This document shows positions 29,510 to 39,341 of a DNA stretch of 64,000 nucleotides, in pieces. The notes beneath the pieces are model-generated. The model was not told the DNA's origin. It did no database searches and saw nothing but the letters and a program-made list of their open reading frames with translations. Each line of letters begins with the position of its first letter. The stretch's first letter is position 1. The stretch comes from Gracilaria vermiculophylla (taxonomy: Eukaryota; Rhodophyta; Florideophyceae; Gracilariales; Gracilariaceae): positions 750,658 to 814,657 of the forward strand of contig JAHNZQ020000004.1 of assembly GCA_019155205.2 (NCBI GenBank). Direction: 5' to 3'. The translations under genes and the position numbers were made by a program.

Positions 29510-32500
29510 GGGCGGGTCCGAACCGGAACGCATGCATGTCGACGGCAAACTATACCGTCGAGGTTGCGCCCAGGGAAAGGGAGCAAGAAAGGCCTGCGAA
29601 CAGAAACGGTTTGGAGTCATGACACACATTTCTCAGAAACGTTGGGCGAGAATGCGGGGAAACATGCGGAGTGGACTCGGCATAGCTAAATTTCGTGGTT
29701 AAACACCGCTACGTACTCAGCTACGCCTGCATCTTAGATACAAGGTTTAACAAACATTTTGACTGGTGCAATCTGCAAATCGGGAAAAACGACTGCCTAT
29801 GATATCAAGGCCAACGGCTGTGCGCTGTGTGGAACAGATATTTCAACTACTTATTCGTGCATCTGGTTGGTGCGCTCATGACAAATGATTTTGCAGCATT
29901 GTCCAATATGCCTTAATTTTCCAATAAAATGGTTCCAAGCAACATCCATTGTCGCATTCTGTCTGCTATACAACTTTTTATCAGCCTGCCTCCATTGTAA
30001 CTTGAAAACGTGGATGACGAGAATTCGAATCCATTCCTGTCCTTGTCTACCACGAATTCATACGAACGATGTTACCCATCACAGCATGCCGCCAGTGTTC
30101 TTTCCCTAATGTCTTTGGGAACCTCGACGATGATAGCTGCAAAGCTTTGTTATAATTTCTAATTCGAAGGATGTATCTATAATAGCTATTCAAGTGAGAG
30201 AACCACTGGGCAAGGTTTATCTTGATGATTGCAGGCACAACCAAAACATACCGCGTGTCGTATGCTCCTATCTCTTCGTTTTGATGACCCTCGTAAGCTT
30301 TTGTCGTTTGTAAAGAACTTGGAAAATTGGAGTTGATGTCACCTTAAATTTTGCGTTTTGTCACGGCACTTACGTTCACATGTTGGGAATTGAATTCTGT
30401 GGAGGGCAATACCTGTTAAATGTGTGAAGATGAATCACCAGATTATGCGCAGGTTCACCCATTATGGATCACCTTCCCAATATTGAAAACTCTAACCGCT
30501 TCAATAGTCGTATAAATAACAATATGATTACATCTACATCAGTGTGCAGTGACCATTCTACTCAATTATGATCAAAACCCGGAAAGAACTGTGCGTGAAT
30601 CTTTTTTGTACTCGACATTTGCCAAAGAAAAATTCTTTCCTCTGAACCTTCACAAGGAGATTGTACGAATCAGAGATCACCGAAATAAGTGCGATGCCCA
30701 TTCTTTGCTCTTCATGGCAATTATTTTCGCAATAATTTCAAAACTAGTAATTATTGCAAAAATCCTTTAGAACAACAATATGTACACGAGATGAGCATGC
30801 ACCCTGCTTCTCACTAGAAACGATTTCCAATGCACAAAATGTCTGTGACAGCAAATTGGATCTATTGCCTTCACTGCTATAAAAAACTGACCTCTAAAAG
30901 AAGAGGTACTGAACCTCTTTTTCTTTGTAACCTACGTTGCGAGCAGAAATCATGTCTCGATAATAATTTTAAAATGTAGAAATCCACGCTGCGCGTAAAA
31001 AAAAACCAAAAAAGAAACAGCTTCTTGTGCGATTTGAGCAGAAATGGAATGTCTAAGTTGCGCAGCACAGACTCTAGACTCTATACGACAGATTCGCGCT
31101 GATGACCATCATACTCTGGGACATTTTAAAACTTCGGTCGTTCAAAACAGTATCCGTGATAACAAATTGTGGACTAACGTTTCGTTTCTTCTTCGATCTT
31201 TGCATTCGCTTCAATCCTTGTCGTATACTTTAGCATTTTTTTAAGCAATAATTTACAACAAGCAATACTGTTAAATCCAAGTTGCCAGTAAACCATTTCA
31301 TGGGACACAAAATGTTATCCAAGAGGAGTAAATTGTCGGTTTCATATGTACGCAGTACGACGCAGAAACCTCGCACGTGGGAAGAATTCAATATTTGTCA
31401 GTTAAGCAGCAGATTGTCTGAGCGAAGAGCCACAATTCGTGAAGAGAAGATCCCTTGTTTCAAAAAGAGCGCACAGAAACTCTTTCATCGACATGCATCA
31501 CGCTCAATCAGCTTTTTGCAACAAAAAAACAGCAACAGAAAAGCAACCCTTTTTTGATACCCCGTACTTTGTTCAAATGCACAAAATGGGATTCATGTTA
31601 ACGTTCATACTTTAATATAATGCATAGTTTAGTTCAAGCTCCCGATTAAAGGGGTCGAGCACACTTTTTTCTGGCTAAATAATGATGCAAATATGGTCCA
31701 AAAGTCAACGAGGAAGGCAACAGATTGGTTTTCAAAAGTTTTTCAAATCTTGGAGGTAACATAATGGATAGTTGTCCAGCAACCAAAAAAATGCACAAAG
31801 AGAGAATCAATCGAAACCCAGAAAACTTTTCATTCATGCTGCAGAACAGGATGTGTTTTCAAGATTTACTTCACAGCTTTACGACGTATTGAATTCCTCT
31901 GTAGTATTGCATGAGACAGTGAGAAGATGTACAGTCTATGAAATACGACACATGTCGTGTAGAGTTCTTGCTGTAATCGTACATATCTTCAGCGTGCGCA
32001 TTGCATTTTCTGTGCTACTGAAACTGAAAACAATGTTGCGCAAAATGTGTTCTTGCAGATGTCTGCAAAAAAGATGACAATGAGACAAAAAGTGATTTGC
32101 AACCGACATTTAAACATTTAGTTTCACCTGCTTCTCCGTGTTACGCACTTATCGATCCAGAAATGTATATTACAATGTTTGATAATGTCTAACATGTGAA
32201 AATATCAGATTTGGTAATGGGTTCATCAGCGATTGAAAAGTTTTCAAAGAAGTAAAGCTCTTATGATACAAAAAAAAGCGCCCTGAAACAGGACGTGTGC
32301 TGTAATCCTTCCAGACTTGTCATTCGCAAGAAGACAATGTGGGCAGAAGCCTAGGGGCTACAAACATGGATGTCAGAAATGAGCCCCCAGATTAAGAGGC
32401 TCAAGTTGAGCCACAAGCTCCCGCGTCTCGATGTTATATCAGGCCGAAAGCGTGCTGTTTGTTCTCGATCGCTAGGTCTTGAGTGTTTAAAAATGAGCGG

Positions 32501-32969
32501 CAACCTAACGTTGAGAAGGCAGGTACACCTGAAACTGACTAAATTAAGGCAACACGCATAAAGGGAAAACTCTTGAATTACACACGAAGCATTTTCTGTA
32601 CTCTTGTATTAGTACAAATAGCGCTATACATTCTTGTTTTTAGCTAATCTCGAGTTTCAATCGACATCCTGTGACGATCTCGACTGCTCGAGTTTCAAAT
32701 GGAACCTTAACCTATGCTAAGCAACGAGAGAAACAAATCAAACCATCAACTTCGCTCCAACATCTTAACTGCATCAGTTTCTGCGAACGATGAAGAGAGT
32801 CGAACGACATGTGTCAACGATTTCGTCAAGAAAACATTAAAACAAATTGAGATAGTCCGCAGGAATGACAAGAGCACCCGTGAGCGAGTTATTGTCTCTC
32901 ACTTTTGGAATCATCCCAATTCTTGGGGCGGCATCACAAACACTTCTCTAGTGTGCTCAGCCAGGAACT
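29510..32969. other. Long AT-rich gene-free stretch
   Basis: About 3.5 kb with many short A/T runs and no frame above 101 codons on either strand that shows motifs. A short direct repeat ctcgagtttcaa occurs near 32649 and 32688. No transposase, reverse transcriptase or RNA gene was recognised. Confidence 0.55.
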
Positions 32970-34475
32970 CTAGTAGAGCTGAATTGTCCTTCGAGTATGA
33001 TTCTTGAACGAGTTTCGAGTTGATTTCCTGGTGGGCTCAAAACGGTCTTCCATGGTGCCCGATGGCTGCTCTCCCTCATGTTTCGGCATGGATCGCAATC
33101 TCCTTTGAAATCGTCTCGCCAATTCGACGTGAGTCGCTTCAAGATTCATAATCCATCGCCTATGCGAGGACTGAGCACGAGCGCTTAGGTTTTCGTCCTT
33201 CCATATTTGTAAAATCATTGAATCCTCAATCCATCTTGTCAAAATGGCAATACCGTCCCTGCCGTTAGCAGCGCGGACGATGAAATTCGCTGATGCGCGA
33301 TTGAGAAGCACTCTAGATTCTTGTTCACAGAATTCGCGGAATACGTTTGGAAGGACGCCTTCTTGCTGCTCCATGTAGTCCAGTAGCTTTGGCAAAAAGT
33401 CGCATAGCGCTTGATACACCTTTCGTAGGACCTCACCGTGAGCACAAGTGTTAAACAACTCGAAGGCCGAACCGACCGCCATCAACATAGTCTCCAATCT
33501 CTTACGGTTGTAATGGACCACCATGTAGTACTTCTTCCATTCGGAAGCCTGTTCTGCTGCGCTTTGCATGAACGGGAACACAATCTGATCCTCGATCTCA
33601 AAGTACTGTGCCACGAATACCTCGAACATCTGCCAATATTCAGCTAGCTCAGCAACGTCAAGCATGGTGACGGAAAACCATCGACGTTGAATGGAAGAGA
33701 GAATGGTGTACAGATCCATCACTTCCCAACGAATGGCATTATGAGGTAAGACAAAAACGTCACTGTACCAAGTATCGCGGGCGCCAAACTCCTTGATCTT
33801 GAAATCCGGATATGTGAGGCGCTCGGGTCTTGCGGACATCAAAGTTTCACCGCGAACCTGACCGCTAAACACGGGATTAGACTCATCCTCTTTTCTGATG
33901 AAGACTCGCTTCTTGACACCAACCTCACTGGTGCTAGCCGGAGACAAGCAAGCATGGATTGGGCCGCTGGAAGCTCGAATAGTACTGGTGGCATAGCTTT
34001 GCAAACTGCCCAGGCTGCTCGCAGCAGCATGGCGATTAAGCCTTCCGGAACTAGCAACACCGTCGGCGCGACGCATGTCAGCATAACGCGCAGCCGGACG
34101 AGTGCTGTAGTCGTTTCTGCGGAAGAGCCGTGCGAAAAATGAAGTAAGGCCGCCAGAGCGTAGCTGTGCAGGCAGACCGTCATGAATTCCGAGTTCCTCA
34201 TCGCGACCGAGTTTGCCAAGGTCCATGGTTCGGGATGCTGGGTGGTGCTGCGCGGTGCGGCCTCGACCGCGGCGGCTATGACGCGCGGTCTTGACATCAC
34301 GGTCGCGTTCATTGCGCTGCGTAAGGCGGCCGGAACGGAAGGCCGACGGCATATTCGGGAGGGGGTTGCGACGAAAGGTAGAGGCGTGGGAAGGGATGAC
34401 GGAGGGAGCTAGAGGGTAGGGGGGCGATTGGGGGCGGACGAGACGGTGAGAACTGGATGGAAAGGGCGAGTGCAT
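32970..34475 (-). CDS. Hemerythrin-like four-helix protein with lost metal ligands
   Basis: 501 residues if started at the first ATG (34475); ATGs at 34352 and 34226 are alternatives. The first ~200 residues are Pro/Arg/Ser-rich and disordered. About residues 235-420 follow the HHE (hemerythrin-like) helix pattern: PHNAIRWEVMDLY for helix A, FVAQYFEIEDQIVFPFM for helix B, VVHYNRKRLETML for helix C and LDYMEQQEGVLPNVF for helix D. The usual iron ligands of that fold are five His and two Glu/Asp. Helix A and C His remain. The His pair of helix B reads Tyr-Phe, and the helix D His reads Tyr. The acidic positions are mostly kept. Metal binding is therefore doubtful and the function unknown. The fold assignment is by pattern only. 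The 3' end of HflX lies 207 bp upstream on the same strand. Confidence 0.6.
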   Translation of the reverse strand: MHSPFPSSSHRLVRPQSPPYPLAPSVIPSHASTFRRNPLPNMPSAFRSGRLTQRNERDRDVKTARHSRRGRGRTAQHHPASRTMDLGKLGRDEELGIHDGLPAQLRSGGLTSFFARLFRRNDYSTRPAARYADMRRADGVASSGRLNRHAAASSLGSLQSYATSTIRASSGPIHACLSPASTSEVGVKKRVFIRKEDESNPVFSGQVRGETLMSARPERLTYPDFKIKEFGARDTWYSDVFVLPHNAIRWEVMDLYTILSSIQRRWFSVTMLDVAELAEYWQMFEVFVAQYFEIEDQIVFPFMQSAAEQASEWKKYYMVVHYNRKRLETMLMAVGSAFELFNTCAHGEVLRKVYQALCDFLPKLLDYMEQQEGVLPNVFREFCEQESRVLLNRASANFIVRAANGRDGIAILTRWIEDSMILQIWKDENLSARAQSSHRRWIMNLEATHVELARRFQRRLRSMPKHEGEQPSGTMEDRFEPTRKSTRNSFKNHTRRTIQLY

Positions 34476-34682
34476 GTGTGGGGGCGGCGATGCACGTGGC
34501 ACGGGCAAGGTGGCTGAATTTCAGTTTGAAAAGCGCGACGAGCAACGGCGCGGGACGTGGCACGCACGCGCCGCGGCACGTGCTGGACGGCGGTGTTCGA
34601 ATTTGGATTCGTCGCACATGCGGCTCGCGTTGCACATCCATCCAGGCGCAACGTGGGCCGCGCCCCTCCGTCTACGTCAGTT

Positions 34683-36278
34683 TCACGCCGCTTCAGGCAC
34701 GCTCACCGCCCGCGGCGAGTGACGCTTCTTGGCCAGGTCCACCCACATCGCCTCCTCGTCCGTATCGTCGCCCTCGCAGTCGTCTATCATAAATTTTTTC
34801 AGTCGGTTGCCTAGCGCCAAGGGCACGCGAGCCTGGATCATCGTACCATCATTCACAAACTCCTCCGCCTCCACGCTGCCCTGCACGTAGATTGCCGTTG
34901 TCAGGTCACCGCGGCTGTACGGGATCACCACTTCCACGCTGCGCATGGTGTCACGTAGAACCTCGTCGATCACCATTCCCATCTCGTCCATGCCCTCACC
35001 CGTCTTCGCACTCACCGTCACGCATTCGAATTCGCCTTCCCTCTCGATTGCTCCCTTCACACGCTCCACCTTGTCCTCCGCTACTAAATCCGCCTTATTC
35101 AACACAACCACTGTCGGCTTCCCGCCAGCCCCAATCTCCTCCACCACTCTTTCAACTGCCTTCATCTTCCGCTGCACAACCTCCTGGTCATCCGATCCAT
35201 CCACCACGTGCAAAAGCATATCCGCATCTACCACTTCCTCCAAAGTAGCTCGAAACGCGGCCACTAGCTGCGTAGGCAAGTTCTGCACAAATCCCACAGT
35301 ATCAGTTACCAGAATCTCAGGGCTTAGTTTCAGCCCAGCCACGCTCGCACGCCTTGTTGTTGGATCCAAAGTTGCAAACAGCGCATTCGCCGCGACTGCA
35401 TCTGCCCCGCTAAGGGCATTGAGCAATGAGCTTTTCCCCCCGTTTGTGTACCCAATTAATGCCACTACGGGTAATCCAATGTTTCTCTTTCGAGCTTGTC
35501 TCACACGGCTTCTATGAGCGCGTACCAGCTCCAGATCTTTTTTCAGTTTGCTCACTTTTGAGTTGATTATCCGCCTGTCCACTTCGAGCTGAGTCTCACC
35601 TGGTCCACGCAACCCCACCCCGCCTGCACCAGACTGCCGTTCCAGATGGGTCCACATGCGAGTCAGGCGTGGCAATCGGTATTGGTACAGCGCTAGCTCC
35701 ACCTGTAACTGTCCCTCCCGCGTTGCAGCGTGTTGCGCAAATATGTCCAGAATCAGGGCTGTACGGTCAAGCACTTTGATTCCGCGTTCTTCACCCCCAA
35801 ATTCATGTTCCAATGTGCGCTGTTGGGCTGGTGACAGCTCCACGTCAAATATACAAGTGAGACAGCCCGAACTTTCCATCTCCCTTCGCACTTCAGCAAG
35901 CTTTCCAGTACCAATGTAGGTGGAGGCGTAGGGGACGGGCAATTGCTGCGTCACTACCGAAACAACCCGCATACCTGCTGTCTCGGCTAGGCGAGTAAGC
36001 TCTTGCAATGAATCTTCGAGAGAAAAGATACGAGTGTGCCGGTTCTTGTCTGTTGCATCTACACCGACCAGGACGCAAAGTTCGCGGTCTTGTTCGCGAC
36101 GAACTCGAAGGGAATACCGTTCTTCCGAAGTTTCCGAGGGCTTCGCGGTCATCATCGTTGCCCGACGTGGGGTCTGGCGCTGAAACGGAAGTGGTTGACG
36201 CCTGCATTTCACATAGCTATGGAATGTACTGGCGCCGCTAGTAGGGCAAGAACTAACAAATGTGAGTTGAGCTTTCAT
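34683..36278 (-). CDS. hflX: GTPase HflX, probably organelle-targeted
   Basis: 531 residues from ATG 36278; the frame extends eight codons further to a TTG. HflX binds the large ribosomal subunit, splits stalled ribosomes and hydrolyses GTP. The N-terminal HflX domain includes YIGTGKLAEV, the DVELSPAQQRTLE region and LRGPGETQLEVDRRI. The G domain follows, with G1 GYTNGGKSS at about 275, G3 DTVGF at about 324, G4 NKAD at about 393 and G5 SAKTG at about 421. These are complete. The leader of ~60 residues is basic and rich in Ser and Thr, whereas bacterial HflX lacks it. With the presence of DUF4079 nearby I infer a plastid, less likely mitochondrial, location. It is divergent from the LYRM7-type gene, with about 790 bp between. 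Confidence 0.95.
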   Translation of the reverse strand: MKAQLTFVSSCPTSGASTFHSYVKCRRQPLPFQRQTPRRATMMTAKPSETSEERYSLRVRREQDRELCVLVGVDATDKNRHTRIFSLEDSLQELTRLAETAGMRVVSVVTQQLPVPYASTYIGTGKLAEVRREMESSGCLTCIFDVELSPAQQRTLEHEFGGEERGIKVLDRTALILDIFAQHAATREGQLQVELALYQYRLPRLTRMWTHLERQSGAGGVGLRGPGETQLEVDRRIINSKVSKLKKDLELVRAHRSRVRQARKRNIGLPVVALIGYTNGGKSSLLNALSGADAVAANALFATLDPTTRRASVAGLKLSPEILVTDTVGFVQNLPTQLVAAFRATLEEVVDADMLLHVVDGSDDQEVVQRKMKAVERVVEEIGAGGKPTVVVLNKADLVAEDKVERVKGAIEREGEFECVTVSAKTGEGMDEMGMVIDEVLRDTMRSVEVVIPYSRGDLTTAIYVQGSVEAEEFVNDGTMIQARVPLALGNRLKKFMIDDCEGDDTDEEAMWVDLAKKRHSPRAVSVPEAA

Positions 36279-37066
36279 TGAGTCTAAGCTTGTCGATGAC
36301 AAAGGTCAAGTGTAGGTGTGCTGGCGCGAAACAACAGATGTGAGCTAATATAGAAGATGATCATGTGCCACAGGTAGCCTGTCCTCCTTCGACTCTTCTG
36401 CTGGTTCGGCAGCCAGTGTAAAATGTGATCGTCTCAAACAGTTTTTCGCCTGGCTGTGGAGGCCGTGGTGTATAGAATATTGACGTCGACAAAAGAAGGG
36501 CTGCCTCAACAGGTGTACGCAGCGAGATATCTGGCATCTTGAACACCAACCGCACAGATTTTTCGGACTCGTACCGTACTAACAGCTGCCTGACCAGACG
36601 CTCGGTACTAGAGTGTTCAGTTGCCAGATTGCCAGCTGTATACAATCATAGAGCTACCGAAAGTGCATACCCTCCGGTGCTCCTCCCAATGGCGGCTTTT
36701 CACGATTATGCTTGGGCATTCACCAATCAGGAGACATAGGCAGATATCACGTGCTGTTTTGTGCATTAGCAGAGGTCATCCGCATGAAAGACATCCTCGT
36801 CCACACAGACACCGCTTCATCACTGTCGTCGTTAGCCTCGGGTTACGCCTCGAACACTGGTTGTCTGCTGGACTCGAAGAATTTGCAGCGATTAGAAGAG
36901 TAAGGCAACTATTAAGATCATTCATCCCTCAAGCGATCTTTTCTAACTAAAATCTTCCAAGGTTTCACAGAACCATCTGCCGCAGGAATAACCAGGAGCG
37001 GCCTCATGACCATCTAATCCCCTCTGGCTCTATCTCCGTGTTCAATTTCGAGAAGAAAGACAAACA
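36279..37066. other. Divergent intergenic region between HflX and LYRM7
   Basis: 788 bp that should hold both promoters. Short frames exist on both strands (for example 36361-36645 minus, TTG-started, and 36712-36903 plus) but show no recognisable domain. Confidence 0.5.
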
Positions 37067-37357
37067 ATGCGGGCGGCCACTCGCGATCCAGCTCTACGCT
37101 CCGCACTACGCCGTCTGATCCGTGCGAAAAACGCCGCATTTCGCAAGGACGTTGACATGTTACGTGTAGCAAACCAAACCTTACGAGAACAAATACAACA
37201 GCATCGCGACACCGCTGTGGAAAAAAGAGATCAACTACTTTCCGAAATGGAGGAAGCCATCGCCTTTCTCAACAACAATATAGTTCAAGCCCCCTTAAAC
37301 GAGCGTGGAAACTATGTCTTTGACGCAACCCGCATCAACGAGAATAATTTACGCTGA
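37067..37357 (+). CDS. LYRM7: LYRM7/MZM1-type complex III assembly factor
   Basis: 96 residues from ATG 37067. The pattern ALRRLIRAKNAAFRKD, a middle helix and then EEAIAFLNNNIVQAPLNERGNY matches the LYR family member MZM1/LYRM7 (AYRxxLRAxxxAFxxD, then FLRxNIVQG). That protein is a mitochondrial matrix chaperone that holds the Rieske iron-sulfur subunit before insertion into complex III. The LYR tripeptide itself is altered to ALR, while the following Arg and the Phe are kept. The length suits the family. Its stop lies only 17 bp from the stop of the convergent DUF4079 gene, so the two 3' UTRs must overlap. Confidence 0.72.
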   Translation: MRAATRDPALRSALRRLIRAKNAAFRKDVDMLRVANQTLREQIQQHRDTAVEKRDQLLSEMEEAIAFLNNNIVQAPLNERGNYVFDATRINENNLR

Positions 37358-37374
37358 TAAACATATCGAATACA

Positions 37375-38112
37375 TCACTCCCAACCGAGAAGTTTGCCAA
37401 CAATAACCATGCCGGACTTGGCTTGCCATCCGAACAAAGCTGCTGCCACGAAAGCGAGCGAGAAATGAGCCTGTCTTGCCCATTCTTTCCCTTTTTGCAT
37501 GTACGGGACGAATGACGTCATTACACTGAATAAGGCAACCAACCCCAAACCAGCGTAGAGATGCGGGCCAGGGAAAAGTTTTCCCGTGCGAGTGTATGTG
37601 TTTGCCATTCCACCAAAAGTCGCCAAAGTCATAATTGCAAACAGAGAACTAGATGTTCGGAAATGGCGATCCGTCACTTTCTTTTTCACCAACTCTTTTC
37701 TCTTTTCCGGTTCGGATTTGCGAATAAGCGAAGATTGATACCCAAGATAAAAAGTGTACAGACATGTTCCGAGTAGCGTCCACATCAGCACAGGGTGTGC
37801 CAATGACGCCGGCTTTGACTTGAAAGCCTCTTTCAACGCATCAGGTACTGCGTATGCAGCCGGGCTTCCACTCATGCCAAGATAGATGCCCATTACCGAC
37901 CATCCCGCCTCGCTTATCACGTTGCTCCAGTTCCTCTCATCACTTGCGGGCGATGAAGTTTCTGGTGGCAATTGCGCTTTGACAGGTGCCCGTGCCGCTC
38001 TGCCTCGTGCAGGAAGCATTAATTTCACGTGCTTCAATCCAATCGACCCATTCCATTTGTAGCGCTGAGCGCTTCGCACTGGTGTCGCAGCAATGAAAGC
38101 CGAGATAGACAT
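37375..38112 (-). CDS. DUF4079 plastid membrane protein
   Basis: 245 residues from ATG 38112. The C-terminal ~150 residues match the cyanobacterial and plastid DUF4079 family: AHPVLMWTLLGTCLYTFYLGYQ, a charged loop with RKELVKKKVTDRHFRTSS, a span ending FGGMANTYTRTGKLFPGPHLYAGLG, and a last span ending FGWQAKSGMVIVGKLL. Four to five membrane spans can be drawn. Residues 1-60 are basic, with Ser/Ala and few acidic residues, as in a transit peptide (MSISAFIAATPVRS). I infer a plastid envelope or thylakoid membrane protein; the family has no established biochemical role known to me. It is divergent from the Nudix gene (396 bp) and convergent with the LYRM7 gene (17 bp). Confidence 0.88.
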   Translation of the reverse strand: MSISAFIAATPVRSAQRYKWNGSIGLKHVKLMLPARGRAARAPVKAQLPPETSSPASDERNWSNVISEAGWSVMGIYLGMSGSPAAYAVPDALKEAFKSKPASLAHPVLMWTLLGTCLYTFYLGYQSSLIRKSEPEKRKELVKKKVTDRHFRTSSSLFAIMTLATFGGMANTYTRTGKLFPGPHLYAGLGLVALFSVMTSFVPYMQKGKEWARQAHFSLAFVAAALFGWQAKSGMVIVGKLLGWE

Positions 38113-38507
38113 GTTGACGAGCAAGTGTTGTTATCCTCGACACAGCGGCTTCAGAAGATAAGAAATCTCAGGAATCTCTGGGAAAGAGGTTCGTTGTCGC
38201 GAGGACATGAAGCACTGTACTGTATCTACTTCACTCCGCGAGATCGACCGAGGTCATTCACGATGTGTCGGGGAATCAGAAGCCTCAAGATTTACCAGGT
38301 GTGTGGCTCTTGGGCAGTGAGAGCGTGTGTTAAATAATCCCAAATTTTCTTGTATGGCTGTTTACACAGGGTACATCAGCTGTCACATTCACAGTGCCGT
38401 TGGTTGCATGACGAAGTGGTGAGTCTGGTGAATCGAATCGCTCACGATGCTCATTTGGCCGTACATCAGAGCAAGTTGTTTGCTACTCAGTTACGTGTCT
38501 CTATCTG
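38113..38507. other. Divergent promoter region of DUF4079 and Nudix genes
   Basis: 395 bp between two divergent ATGs. No coding signal. No specific promoter element could be assigned. Confidence 0.5.
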
Positions 38508-39341
38508 ATGGACACTGGAGGTAGCTATGAAATTATCGTACCCTTTGTCCCAGATCGTCATTTTATAGTGTCGTTCTCGTCGGAAAACAATAGGAAACCA
38601 TCCAAAGCTGTAGCACTAGAACACAGCATTGAAAGGACATGGTCAGAACATATAGCCCAGAACAGGAGCCTGTTCAATGGTTCGAAGTTTAGACTGGCAC
38701 GAATATCTGCGACAGCTGAACGAATTATTCTGCATCTGGGTATAACTGACTACAAGACTTATCTCGGTACCCATGCACCCCCCCAACCCTTACATCGTTT
38801 CAGTCCGGAATCAATGGCCATGCCTCTGGGAAACGTTTTAGTACCCATCACTCAAGATGGGTACACCTTCGTGTTAGTGAGGTCAGGCATATCCGCAGAA
38901 GGCAAATTTAAGTGCGTGTTTCCAGGAGGCCATGCTGAACCAAGCGAGGTTGCTCACATGACGCACGGTGATTGTCCTATGATCCGGCAAGAACTGTCGG
39001 CATCTGCGCGACGCGAAGCTATGGAAGAATTATTCTTGGATGAACATCAGTTACAAAGCACTGGTAAAATGGTGTTTTTGGGCATCATGAGACGAACTGC
39101 AGACTGGAAACCAAGTATGGTGTTCTCTGCTCGGGTATACTGTGACAGTGGTGACGTTCAAAGAATGTATCAGGAGAGAAACAAGCTGCAACAAGAATCA
39201 GTGAATATCTTTAGATGTTCCCTTCGTAGCATTCTTGACTCAGGTGTAGAGTCCGTAATACCAATTGGACATGAACCTATGCCAGAATTGCTCGGCGCCG
39301 CCGAACTCTATGCTCAAATGGAGCGAACTCTAAAACGATGA
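38508..39341 (+). CDS. Nudix hydrolase, NUDT22 / plant NUDT9-like
   Basis: 277 residues from ATG 38508. The N-terminal part, with IERTWSEHIAQNRSLFNGSKFRL and LHLGITDYKTYLGTH, is the special N-terminal region of the NUDT22 type, whose animal member hydrolyses UDP-sugars. The Nudix box is split as in that group: GGHAEPSE near 140, then an insert of about 20 residues, then ARREAMEELFLDE near 168. The REx2EE core is kept, while the canonical Gly near the end of the box is Leu. The C-terminus (PIGHEPMPELLGAAELY) is also like NUDT22. I infer hydrolysis of a nucleoside diphosphate-linked sugar; the exact substrate is open. No signal peptide. Confidence 0.88.
   Translation: MDTGGSYEIIVPFVPDRHFIVSFSSENNRKPSKAVALEHSIERTWSEHIAQNRSLFNGSKFRLARISATAERIILHLGITDYKTYLGTHAPPQPLHRFSPESMAMPLGNVLVPITQDGYTFVLVRSGISAEGKFKCVFPGGHAEPSEVAHMTHGDCPMIRQELSASARREAMEELFLDEHQLQSTGKMVFLGIMRRTADWKPSMVFSARVYCDSGDVQRMYQERNKLQQESVNIFRCSLRSILDSGVESVIPIGHEPMPELLGAAELYAQMERTLKR

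Noticed and set aside
36361..36645. 94-codon minus-strand frame upstream of HflX
   Set aside because: TTG start right after an in-frame stop; the first ATG leaves 58 codons with no known motif.
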